A stretch of DNA of 46,813 nt from Candidatus Thalassarchaeum betae (lineage in GTDB: Archaea > Thermoplasmatota > Poseidoniia > Poseidoniales > Thalassarchaeaceae). This document shows, piece after piece, positions 16,199 through 23,883 of this stretch (within the stretch, counting starts at the first letter, position 1; each line of letters opens with the position of its first letter). The notes below the pieces were generated by a model. That model did no database searches and was not told the origin of the DNA. It was given only the letters and a program-made list of their open reading frames with translations. A program made the translations under genes and the position numbers. The stretch lies in NCBI GenBank assembly GCA_022447095.1, contig JAKUUP010000010.1, positions 1 to 46,813 on the forward strand, in the 5' to 3' direction.

Positions 16199-17437
16199 AT
16201 GGACGGAAACATTTTCGAAAAAATCCTAGGGCAGGATAGTCTCTTCATCGACAGGAGGGCTTTCGACCACGCATTCGAGCCCTCCAGCCTCCCTCACCGC
16301 GATCACGAGGTCGAGGCTCTAGTCAGAAATATGGTCGATGCGCTCAACGGCCACATACCCTCAAACATGTTACTCTACGGTGTCCCCGGATCTGGCAAGA
16401 CCGTGGTCACGAGATTCGTCCTAGGGCAGCTCCTCGACAAGGGAGTCGAGATGGGTCAGCCAGTCCAGACCTACGAGATCAACTGCCGCAATGTCGACAC
16501 CAAGTATCGCGTGGTCCAGACCATTGCGAGCCAACTAGCCATGCGGGGAGATACCCCCATCCCGTTCACAGGCTGGCCCACGGACAGAGTACTCGAGACA
16601 CTGATATACAGGATGGACAGAGCTGCTGGAGTGCACATCATCGTGCTCGATGAGATTGACAACCTCGTCTCTAGGGCTGGCGACGATTTACTCTACAACC
16701 TCACCAGCCTCAATACCGTTCTGGAAAATGCTAGGTGCTGTATCATAGGCATCAGCAACGATCTCCACTTCACTCAACAGTTGGACCCGAGAGTCAGTTC
16801 GAGGCTGAGCCAGGAGGATCTCGTCTTCCATCCATACGGGGCGCTCGAGATACAGGATATCCTGAACGAGCGCGTCGAGACCGGTCTGCGCGAAGACGTG
16901 TTGGAAGGAGGTGTGCTTGAACTATGCGCGGCCTTGGCGGCCCAGGAACACGGTGATGCCCGCAGGGCGCTCGACCTTCTGCGCATCTCTGTCCAGAAAG
17001 CGGAGCAGAGGGCTCAGACTAGGGTCGACCCTAAGCATGTCAGATTGGCTCAGAGTCAACTAGAGTATGATCAGGTCACTCCTGTTCTGAAGTCATTACC
17101 GCTGCATCAGAAAGTGGTCCTGTTCTCGATTATCCTGAACGAGGAGAACGGGTTGAGGAACATCTCGACAGGTGAGGTTTACCGAACATACGCGGACGCG
17201 TGCATGAAGATCGGCGTCGAGCCACTCACTCCTAGGAGAATCTCAAGCCTGCTGAACGAACTCGACACACTCGGTTTGATCATGGCTAGAAACGTGAGTA
17301 AGGGCAGGGGGGGCAGGAGCAAGCAGGTCAACTCGGCCATCCCGAAGGCGATAGACGCCATTGGCACGATGAGTGAGAGTGAGCCACTGATCGGCGAGGC
17401 GGCTCTCGGCAGATACGCACTGCAGGGCCAACTCTGA
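16199..17437 (+). CDS. orc1/cdc6: Origin recognition / replication initiator Orc1/Cdc6
   Basis: This AAA+ initiator binds ORB sites and loads MCM helicase. Walker A is LLYGVPGSGKTVVTRF (about residue 60), Walker B is HIIVLDEIDNLV, sensor 1 is CCIIGISNDLHF, followed by LDPRVSSRLSQEDLVF with the arginine finger region. Sensor 2 is HGDARRALDLLRISVQKAE. A C-terminal winged helix spans roughly 300-395 (KSLPLHQKVVLFSIIL, SSLLNELDTLGLIMAR). The length of 412 residues is typical. The start ATG at 16199 has GGTGA 6 nt upstream. It lies next to the AT-rich gap with an ORB-like box. Confidence 0.95.
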   Translation: MDGNIFEKILGQDSLFIDRRAFDHAFEPSSLPHRDHEVEALVRNMVDALNGHIPSNMLLYGVPGSGKTVVTRFVLGQLLDKGVEMGQPVQTYEINCRNVDTKYRVVQTIASQLAMRGDTPIPFTGWPTDRVLETLIYRMDRAAGVHIIVLDEIDNLVSRAGDDLLYNLTSLNTVLENARCCIIGISNDLHFTQQLDPRVSSRLSQEDLVFHPYGALEIQDILNERVETGLREDVLEGGVLELCAALAAQEHGDARRALDLLRISVQKAEQRAQTRVDPKHVRLAQSQLEYDQVTPVLKSLPLHQKVVLFSIILNEENGLRNISTGEVYRTYADACMKIGVEPLTPRRISSLLNELDTLGLIMARNVSKGRGGRSKQVNSAIPKAIDAIGTMSESEPLIGEAALGRYALQGQL

Positions 17438-17492
17438 GAGTCTCGTCTGCCCTCAGACAATCGTTATACCGAAAGGGAAGGTCGCCGGGCCG

Positions 17493-18029
17493 ATGTCCAT
17501 GGCAGACTCAGAGTGGGGCAGTGCCCTAACTAGACCCAGTAGCACCGCTTCGAGCGCTGCAATAATGCTTGGTGTCTGGGTCATCACTCTAACCGTGGTG
17601 AATCTGGTTTCGGGAGCCTATTCCCCTGGATTCAAAGTGCTATGGATCGGTTTCCTCAGCGGTGAGCACGGCGCATCGAACATCGCGCATGATGGGATGT
17701 CAGTAGTGCTCGACGACGTCGTCTTTGGCCTGCTCGGGATAGTGCTACTCGCCTTGGGCAGCATGGGCATGAGCAAGGCCGTTGAGGGTGGCATCGCATC
17801 CTGGGCTGGAAGCATCTCACAGGGCCCAGTCGTCTCCAGCCTGTTTTCCTCCGAGGGTGGCACCAGCAGGACTCTAGCTAGTTGGCTCGTCCTGCTGGGC
17901 CTGACGTTCTATTTGTACTGGAACATGTTTGTGCAGATCGCGTGGGTGGATCCGGGCGTCTACGCCGTGATGATTGTGTTCGTCAGCTTCGGTTTCGGCA
18001 TCCACGCCATGGCTGATGCTGAGTCCTGA
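17493..18029 (+). CDS. Four-helix membrane protein, hypothetical
   Basis: The 178-residue product has four hydrophobic segments: about residues 21-42 (SAAIMLGVWVITLTVVNLV), 70-90 (VVFGLLGIVLLALGSMGM), 127-145 (LASWLVLLGLTFYLYWNMF) and 152-172. Loops are short and glycine- and serine-rich. No family is recognised. TTATA at about 17465 lies near 28 nt upstream of the ATG, which fits a leaderless promoter. It is convergent with the CoA biosynthesis fusion gene. Confidence 0.65.
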   Translation: MSMADSEWGSALTRPSSTASSAAIMLGVWVITLTVVNLVSGAYSPGFKVLWIGFLSGEHGASNIAHDGMSVVLDDVVFGLLGIVLLALGSMGMSKAVEGGIASWAGSISQGPVVSSLFSSEGGTSRTLASWLVLLGLTFYLYWNMFVQIAWVDPGVYAVMIVFVSFGFGIHAMADAES

Positions 18030-18030
18030 C

Positions 18031-19047
18031 TCAGTCGGCCGGTCTGAAACTGCTTAGCAGCCTGCGGCAGCGCTGCTTGGCTTCTTCGCTGCACCATCTG
18101 ACGACGACGCCCTTGCCGGGCTGTCCGTAGAGCACTACCGAATCCAGCGGAGCGAGAGGGTGCAGGAGCAGGGGTGCTAAGTCCTCCTCGCCATCTACTT
18201 CGATGAGATGGGTCGTTCGGTCTTCGATCCAAGAAGATACAGCATGCTCGCAGGCTTCCAGTAGAGAGGGTGTGAGAGACCCGGCGGGGCTCTCGCATTG
18301 CAAGATGCCATCATAGACCGAAGGGTCAATTCCATCGGCGCCCTCCCAAGGCTCTCTTCTTGTGCGTCCGTCAATCAAGGCGATGTCGGCAGGTCGGTCA
18401 AGATCCTGTAGAGCGCGGACGGTCACATCACCTACAGCGATAGTCGGCCCCCATTCCAATTCGATATTGGCTATCACTTTGGACATGGCTATAGAAGGGT
18501 CGTCCTCAGGGCCCAGCACCAATTGACCGAAGGGCTCCTTGAGTTCGGCTTCGACCTCGGGGGTCAGAATGATCCTGCCCTGTCTGACCGAGTCCGGAAT
18601 CCAGGGCAGTCCCTCGCGGTCAATCTCCCCATTCCTCACTCTAGTGCTCGAAATTGGATTACCATCCCAAGCATCGATGTGCTCGACAGTGATGATTGCG
18701 AGTTCGTCGAGTCCGTTGTTACTCCTCATCTGATTGATTCGCTCGCACTCCAAACGAGTCTCTGCGGTACAGACGATAGCGGAAGCGCTCTCATGAGTTG
18801 GGGCAGGACCGTGCTTGTCATCGAGGACGTGCATACTGACTCTTTCTGCAAGTTGCCCAAGCGCTTGCCTCATCTCGCCAGAGCGGGTATCCCACGAGTT
18901 GATGCGGGAATCCTTCTTTGCAGCTCCATAATCGGAGGTCAACCAGACCTCTAGAGATGTGCACTCGGAGAGGGCTGTCTGAATGAGAGATAGATGCCCG
19001 GCATGGAAACGGTCGAATGTGCCGCCGATGAGACCGACGCTGTGCAT
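18031..19047 (-). CDS. Fused phosphopantetheine adenylyltransferase and GTP-dependent dephospho-CoA kinase
   Basis: This single polypeptide appears to carry the last two steps of archaeal CoA synthesis. Residues 1-155 are an archaeal PPAT: GLIGGTFDRFHAGHLSLI with the TxGxH-type nucleotidyltransferase site, and ISSTRVRNGEID. Residues about 165-338 match the DUF359 family, known as GTP-dependent dephospho-CoA kinase: QLVLGPEDDPS, ITIAVGDV-like TIAVGDVTVRAL, LIDGRTRREPW, EVDGEEDLAPLLL and DSVVLYGQPGKGVVVRW. ATG at 19047 (MHSVGLIGGTFD) is chosen over a 45-codon longer frame that overlaps the RNA gene region; GAGGCGGG precedes it. These two activities are separate proteins in many archaea. Confidence 0.88.
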   Translation of the reverse strand: MHSVGLIGGTFDRFHAGHLSLIQTALSECTSLEVWLTSDYGAAKKDSRINSWDTRSGEMRQALGQLAERVSMHVLDDKHGPAPTHESASAIVCTAETRLECERINQMRSNNGLDELAIITVEHIDAWDGNPISSTRVRNGEIDREGLPWIPDSVRQGRIILTPEVEAELKEPFGQLVLGPEDDPSIAMSKVIANIELEWGPTIAVGDVTVRALQDLDRPADIALIDGRTRREPWEGADGIDPSVYDGILQCESPAGSLTPSLLEACEHAVSSWIEDRTTHLIEVDGEEDLAPLLLHPLAPLDSVVLYGQPGKGVVVRWCSEEAKQRCRRLLSSFRPAD

Positions 19048-19109
19048 TCGAATTCCCGCCTCGTTTGTTGCTCCGGATTGAGATGTGTGCCCCGGGGCGT
19101 AACGGCGGC

Positions 19110-19440
19110 CTTCACAGCTTGGCTCAGGCGCCTGACCCACCCCGGGACGTCTGTCGAACTGTGGGGTAGTCCCTTGAGTCATTCCTTCCGGTCATCCGGG
19201 GACCTAACACAGTCCGGCCACTTGTTTTGCTCCAGTGATCATACCGTTTTAGTCGGTCACACTGGTCTTCGACAAGTGGTGACCCGACCTTGGTACCGTG
19301 GTTCATCCTATTCCTCCAGCGGGGGGCTTCGTCGACACGGTGTTGCAGGTCGGGCATTCACCGGCCACCGGAGGTGGTCAAGAACCCCTCGGTCTGTGAA
19401 TTGAGGACTTTCATCCCGAAATTGATGTTGAGGAGACTAT
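19110..19440 (-). ncRNA. rnpB: Probable RNase P RNA
   Basis: The gap between two minus-strand genes shows, in the correct 5' to 3' order on the minus strand, short blocks like the conserved RNase P RNA segments. GATGAAAGTCC (19405-19415) resembles CR I. CGACCTGCAACA is at about 19341-19352. A long hairpin GTCGGGTCACC/GTGACCGAC (19252-19288) fits P12. ACGGTA and GGAGCAAAACA lie at about 19223-19248. AAGGAATGACT (19177-19187) resembles CR IV, and CGACAGA (19150-19156) resembles CR V. Helix P4 cannot be paired convincingly and the ends are not determined, so limits are approximate. The 5' end may overlap the 3' end of the next gene. Confidence 0.6.
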
Positions 19441-22035
19441 TTGCGCGTGATAGCCAGAACTCCGTAGTAGGAGTCTCTCAGCAATCTCCGCATCGCCGTC
19501 CAATGCGACGCTGGCCGAGAACTCGGGCCATTTTCCCACGGGCTGGGCCAACCATCCTGAAAGAGGATGAGTCCTACCGGGAGACGGTGGCCTTCCCTCG
19601 TTTATGGCGTCGAGGGCTTCCATCAGATCGATGAGGGGGGCGGCGCTGTCGGGAAGGCCCTCGCGCTCTCGTCTCCCACGGAGTCTGCGAATGAGCAGAG
19701 AATGAATCTCGGAGTCGCATCCGGGATGAGTGTAGGAACGCAGGCCCGGAGCCTGGCACTCCTCACCGATGGGTCGCAGTACCGCTGCGCACCAAGGCAG
19801 GGAGTTCGAGATCAGCCAGTCCGTGGATTCTTCTTCCCTCAATAGATTAATCAGAAGCTTGGATGATATTGGAGCCCACCATCCAGTCGGCAGGACGTTT
19901 ACCGTCCTCTCTAACTCCTCTAAGTCGAGTTCATTCTCACCTAGCATCCTGTCCACGAGCCTAGCCCATGTATTCAGGTCGTGGTTGGCTGGCAGCTCCA
20001 GCCCCTTGCTTCGTATTCCTTCGATAATCGGGCGGAAACTGACATCGTCGCCCCGGCCTGATGAGTAGAGCCACGAGACTCCTTCAAGAGCCTGTATTGA
20101 GTCATGAGGAGGATTGGAGAGCCATGCCTCAAGTGACCAATTCAGGAGATCGGAATGCATGTGCTCGGGCAGCCATGGGGCGTTTGAAAGGAGTTGGGCA
20201 GCTACCCACGCCGCCCCGCGAGATGCGTCTTTGGGATCGGTGGCCGGCCTAGTCCTAAGTGCGGTCTCCTGATCTTCCCTGAGTTTTGCCGTCATCTTGA
20301 TGGAAAACTCAGAGAGTACTGAATCTGGAGCCTCCTCGGCGATCTCGGAGAGCCTTTCCAGAGGCAGGTTGTCGAGATTCATCAGTACCAGCCATTCTGA
20401 TTCCAGTCGGCCTCGGAGTCGTTGCCACCTGGGCCACCTAGTTTGGGGGGGTGAGGCTATCCAAGCGGCGATCGGGTATCTGGCCTCCATCTGATTGGCC
20501 CACTCCTCATCTCCTTTCGGATGCTGTGAGACAGCCGAGTTGATTACCGACAGGTAGCCTTCGTCCAACTCTTGGAGTTCATCCAGTTCGATTCCCAGCG
20601 ACGCCCAGGGGGGTGTCACGGGTTCGTCCAGAGCGATAGGTACGGGAGTCTGCATCGGGTCCATCAGACGAACAGGCAAGATTTTGCCTCCTCTCGTCGA
20701 GAGACGGAGCCATGGCAGGGGCCTCAATGGGTCGGCCTCCAACCTGTCAAAAGCTGCGAATATTGGGGCGTCCCTGTCTAAGAGTGCCAGTCGCAGATTT
20801 GAGTGTGAGACGATTGAGGATAATAGGTCGTCGGGCATATCCTCACTGACTTCGAGGACCATCGGTGGGCGCTCCTCATCACTGAGAGCCCATCGCACAA
20901 GTGCCTCGACCGAAGAATCTCCCAAACCACGCAAATCGAGTATTCCGATGGCGTCCTCGTCCTCAGTGAACTCCGATTCACCCCAGTCTCGTCGGAAGCG
21001 TCGCCAAGTCGAGTCGTCGGTTCGTACTCTGCGTGCCGCGCTGACTCTGTCACGCAGCGCCTGCACCCGCTTGCGCCTCTCGGCATCGGACAGGCGCGGA
21101 TGTGCTCGCTCGATCCAGAAGTCTAGTGCCGACAGCGGATAGGAGTCACCCTCAGCGTCGAGACCGCCAAGGTCGGCGATGACCAGCGAGTTGGCCCTCG
21201 CGGTCCGCAGTAGCATAGAGCGGGGCAGCCTCTCCTCCATCACTGCGGCGATTGGGTTCTTGGGCCGAATGTTCGGAGAGAGCTCATGGCAGGCACCCAG
21301 CACCCACTGACCTCTGTGGTAACTGCTCTCTGGCAGTGGGGGAGCCGGTCTGAAAATCGGAGTTCCGAACCACTGTCCCGGAGCCATAGCGATGGGGCGC
21401 TCGGAGTCAAGCAAACGAGCCCGGATAATTCCGATTACGGTTCGCTCGCCAGAGTAGGCAGCAATACTCTCTGGGTCCGAAGGTGGAGGAGGGGCTGGCT
21501 TCAACTCCATTGATGAGAGATCGAACCACCTCGGATTTCTCTCTCTGAGCACCGCCCAACTCCAAGGGACCCCATCGCTTCCTGTGGACGTTGAGTCATC
21601 GACGATAGGCGTAGGAGGACGGTCCGGGATTAGTAACAACGGGGAGTCTGTAGGCTCCATCACACCCAGCAGGAGGTTGGGTCCGTCACGAGCCAGTAAG
21701 CAGCACATGCTAGTGTCATCAGGTAGGGGTGAGGCCTCAGTGGCTCTGATCCACTCGTCACCCCTCACAGATTCCCATCCGGATTCGGTCAGATGGATTC
21801 TCGCACCGCGGCTTCCAGCGGGTAGATCGCTGGCGACCAGTCCATCGTTTCTCATCCTTCTGAGTTCTGCCGAGGCGTGAGGTACCCTTAGTCCGACCTC
21901 GCGTGCGAGGGCACTGACGGTTGTGCCACCCTCTGTAAGGCGGTTTAGTAGCCGCCTGCGGTGCATGCTCCGAATTTTTCTTGGTGCGGTTTCGGAACCG
22001 CGCTTCCGGGCCTCAGTGGGATCATTTGGCACCAC
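19411..22035 (-). CDS. Large winged-helix protein of unknown function (874 aa)
   Basis: Residues 24-90 form a winged-helix DNA-binding domain: MHRRRLLNRLTEGGTTVSAL, AREVGLRVPHASAELRRMRN as the recognition helix region, and LTESGWESV as the wing, like MarR/ArsR-type regulators. The other 780 residues match nothing I know. They include repeated WLP/WAxxL segments, tryptophan-rich helices and an alternating pattern suggestive of an alpha-helical scaffold, plus one beta region (residues 100-215) carrying CCLLARDGPNLLLGVMEPTD. There are no membrane segments. It is the most remarkable orphan by size here. The upstream AT-rich gap holds candidate operator repeats. Confidence 0.75.
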   Translation of the reverse strand: MVPNDPTEARKRGSETAPRKIRSMHRRRLLNRLTEGGTTVSALAREVGLRVPHASAELRRMRNDGLVASDLPAGSRGARIHLTESGWESVRGDEWIRATEASPLPDDTSMCCLLARDGPNLLLGVMEPTDSPLLLIPDRPPTPIVDDSTSTGSDGVPWSWAVLRERNPRWFDLSSMELKPAPPPPSDPESIAAYSGERTVIGIIRARLLDSERPIAMAPGQWFGTPIFRPAPPLPESSYHRGQWVLGACHELSPNIRPKNPIAAVMEERLPRSMLLRTARANSLVIADLGGLDAEGDSYPLSALDFWIERAHPRLSDAERRKRVQALRDRVSAARRVRTDDSTWRRFRRDWGESEFTEDEDAIGILDLRGLGDSSVEALVRWALSDEERPPMVLEVSEDMPDDLLSSIVSHSNLRLALLDRDAPIFAAFDRLEADPLRPLPWLRLSTRGGKILPVRLMDPMQTPVPIALDEPVTPPWASLGIELDELQELDEGYLSVINSAVSQHPKGDEEWANQMEARYPIAAWIASPPQTRWPRWQRLRGRLESEWLVLMNLDNLPLERLSEIAEEAPDSVLSEFSIKMTAKLREDQETALRTRPATDPKDASRGAAWVAAQLLSNAPWLPEHMHSDLLNWSLEAWLSNPPHDSIQALEGVSWLYSSGRGDDVSFRPIIEGIRSKGLELPANHDLNTWARLVDRMLGENELDLEELERTVNVLPTGWWAPISSKLLINLLREEESTDWLISNSLPWCAAVLRPIGEECQAPGLRSYTHPGCDSEIHSLLIRRLRGRREREGLPDSAAPLIDLMEALDAINEGRPPSPGRTHPLSGWLAQPVGKWPEFSASVALDGDAEIAERLLLRSSGYHAQIVSSTSISG

Positions 22036-22290
22036 TGACCACCTCTGAATACAACTACCTAATGTAGATGTAATAAATTATTCTATTTAGTTACATTTAA
22101 TTACATATTTCCTATGGAGAATATATCAGTTTCATTTCTACACCACCGGGAGAACTGAAAACAAGTCATATTCTTGCAACTATGTGTAACGAAGAAGAGG
22201 TATTTCGTGCAGAACCGTTATATTAGTGCCCGCCATCCTACGCTCATCGGACCGGCTGCCGAGTTCGATATTGTGTTGGAGCGGGGAGAT
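22036..22290. promoter_or_regulatory. AT-rich divergent regulatory region
   Basis: This 255-bp gap separates the large winged-helix gene (minus) from two small helix-turn-helix-like genes (plus). Positions 22060-22135 are very AT-rich and contain ATGTAAT (22068-22074), TTACAT (22091-22096) and AATTACAT (22099-22106), that is one inverted and two direct copies of the same hexamer. Such clustering suits a regulator operator. Nothing protein-coding is convincing in it. Confidence 0.45.
22218..22225 (+). promoter_or_regulatory. TATA box for the 22291 gene
   Basis: TTATATTA preceded by GAACCG, an arrangement like a BRE plus TATA box. It would place transcription start near 22245 and give a short leader containing the GGGGAG SD of the downstream gene. 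Confidence 0.4.
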
Positions 22291-22557
22291 ATGGACGCGG
22301 AGAAAGTCCGAGAAATTGTCCGAAATTACATCTCAGAGCGACCTCGCAACACAGCTGAGATTGCGGCTTGGCTGAACCGCCACGATGACGGGGCAAGAGG
22401 TTCTGATGTCGCGGCCATCCTGGAGTCCGACGGTTCGTTCGTCAGGATCGGCACGGTTCGCACAAGCGGCATGACTGGCAACTCACCCCCACTCTCGGAA
22501 TGGGCTACCGAGAAGTGGGTCAAGCACCATGAGCGTGCGAAGCCCGGCAAGAAGTAA
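22291..22557 (+). CDS. Small winged-helix-like protein
   Basis: The 88-residue product begins MDAEKVREIVRNYISERPRN with TAEIAAWLNRHDDGARGSDVAAILESDGSFVRIGTVRT. This reads as helix, turn, helix, then a two-stranded wing, the pattern of small archaeal DNA-binding proteins. The tail EKWVKHHERAKPGKK is basic. The ATG at 22291 is preceded by GGGGAG; the longer frame from 22174 crosses the promoter and is not protein-like. It is followed after 13 nt by another small protein of the same type. Targets are unknown. Confidence 0.75.
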   Translation: MDAEKVREIVRNYISERPRNTAEIAAWLNRHDDGARGSDVAAILESDGSFVRIGTVRTSGMTGNSPPLSEWATEKWVKHHERAKPGKK

Positions 22558-22570
22558 GGAGAGATTTACA

Positions 22571-22822
22571 ATGAGGACAACAAGACTACGACAGAAGATA
22601 AAGAAATTCCTAGATGTCAGGGGCGAGGCGAACACCACAGAGATACTCGAACACGTTAACTCGACAATGCGGCACGGGACCACCCCCCAGCAGTTAGGGA
22701 ACGTCCTCTCCAAGGACAAGGACATCATGAAGGTCGCAACCACAAAGCGTGGCGGAGCCCTCTCCGGCCGCTACGAGATATGCGTCTGGCAACTGAGGCC
22801 CGGTGCCTTGGACGAAAACTGA
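22571..22822 (+). CDS. Small helix-turn-helix-like protein, HTH/wing pattern
   Basis: The 83-residue product is basic at its N terminus (MRTTRLRQKIKKFLDVRGEA). TTEILEHVNSTMRHGTTPQQLGNVLSKDKDIMKVATTK then gives a helix-turn-helix, with GRYEICVWQL as the wing strand. The TTEI-HVN / GTTPQQLGNVL signature recalls small DNA-binding proteins of haloarchaea and their viruses. The start ATG at 22571 has AAGGAGAG 7 nt upstream. It is co-transcribed with the preceding small protein. The gene ends against the aldolase gene, convergent with no gap. Confidence 0.75.
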   Translation: MRTTRLRQKIKKFLDVRGEANTTEILEHVNSTMRHGTTPQQLGNVLSKDKDIMKVATTKRGGALSGRYEICVWQLRPGALDEN

Positions 22823-23842
22823 TCAGTTCTCGATCTCTAAGTTCCAACTCCCACTTCGAGCGAGGCTGTTCATCCTAGCCCTGTGTGCAAACATGTCCTG
22901 ACTGGCCGACGAAGAGTCGTCACTCCGTGCAGCCCAAGTCTTCAGGGCGTGGGACTGTAGTGCCCTACCGTAGGAATACGAGAGTTGCCACGGATGCTCG
23001 GCTTCTATCTGATTCATCAGGTTTAGATGAGCGGTGGCGTCCTCGTCAGACTGCCCTCCTGAGAGGAAGACTACCCCTGGCAGGTCACGGGGGACGTGGT
23101 TGCTCAGGCAGTCGACTGTCATCATAGCCACCTCCTCACGGGTGATCTGGGTTGGACAGTCATTGCCTGCTATGATCATGTTAGGCTTGAGCAGGGCACC
23201 AGGGATGTGTACCCCCTGTTTTTTGCAGGCTGCGAAGGTCGCATCGAGAATCTCGGCAGTCACGTCGTAGCAGCGCTGGGCGTCGTGCGAGCCATCCATC
23301 AGCACCTCGGGCTCGATGATGGGGACGAGTCCTTGCTCCTGACAAATCGCGGCGTAGCGCGCGAGCGCGTGTGCATTGGTCGAGACGCAGGCGGCGCTCG
23401 GCATCCCATCCCCTATCTTGATTACAGCGCGCCACTTAGCGAAGCGCGCGCCCATCTGAAAGTACTCGGAGCAGCGCTCACGCAAGCCGTCAAGGCCCTC
23501 TGTGATCTTTTCACCGAAGTGATGGGCGAGGTCCTTAGCCCCCGTATCGACCTTGATACCGGGGTGGACTCCCCTAGACATCAAGGCGTCTGGGATGGGA
23601 GTCCCGTCATCCATGCTCTGCCGCATTGTCTCGTCGAACAGTATCACACCGCCAACTGCAGACTCGTAGCCGGCGGTGGAGAGCAGGTTCGCCCTGTACG
23701 ACCTTCTAGTCTCAGAAGAAGGTTCGACACCGACAGCAGCGAGTCTGTTTGACATCGTGCCGTTGCTCTCGTCCGCTGCTAGGATGCCCTTGCCGGGAGC
23801 CACCAGCTCACTGGCGGTCATCTCAAGCAGTTCTCTATCCAT
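22823..23842 (-). CDS. Fructose-bisphosphate aldolase class I (glycolytic type)
   Basis: This enzyme interconverts fructose 1,6-bisphosphate with DHAP and glyceraldehyde 3-phosphate by a Schiff base. It is the classical eukaryote/bacterium family, not the archaeal DhnA type or the bifunctional FBPA/P. LVAPGKGILAADESNGTM is at the N terminus, with VILFDETMRQ, FAKWRAVIKIGDG, IIEPEVLMDGSH, the Schiff-base lysine in GALLKPNMI and VFLSGGQSDEDATAHLN. At 339 residues it is about the usual length, without the tyrosine C-terminal tail of animal enzymes. It is followed upstream by FBPase, making a gluconeogenic pair. Family membership in an archaeon suggests acquisition from bacteria. Confidence 0.93.
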   Translation of the reverse strand: MDRELLEMTASELVAPGKGILAADESNGTMSNRLAAVGVEPSSETRRSYRANLLSTAGYESAVGGVILFDETMRQSMDDGTPIPDALMSRGVHPGIKVDTGAKDLAHHFGEKITEGLDGLRERCSEYFQMGARFAKWRAVIKIGDGMPSAACVSTNAHALARYAAICQEQGLVPIIEPEVLMDGSHDAQRCYDVTAEILDATFAACKKQGVHIPGALLKPNMIIAGNDCPTQITREEVAMMTVDCLSNHVPRDLPGVVFLSGGQSDEDATAHLNLMNQIEAEHPWQLSYSYGRALQSHALKTWAARSDDSSSASQDMFAHRARMNSLARSGSWNLEIEN

Positions 23843-23883
23843 TGTGGTGCCTCGTTACCACGTGTGGGCTGATGGAGAAGAAG

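Noticed and set aside
19110-19440. SRP (7S) RNA as the identity of the structured RNA
   Set aside because: A GGAA tetraloop-like sequence is present, but the conserved SRP helix 8 partner bases (AGCAG and CAGG) are not, while several RNase P blocks occur in order.
22174-22290. Upstream extension of the small winged-helix protein, including AEFDIVLERGD
   Set aside because: The extension overlaps the TATA box and has no SD; a similar antisense AEFDIVL stretch in accC is partial and reads as coincidence.
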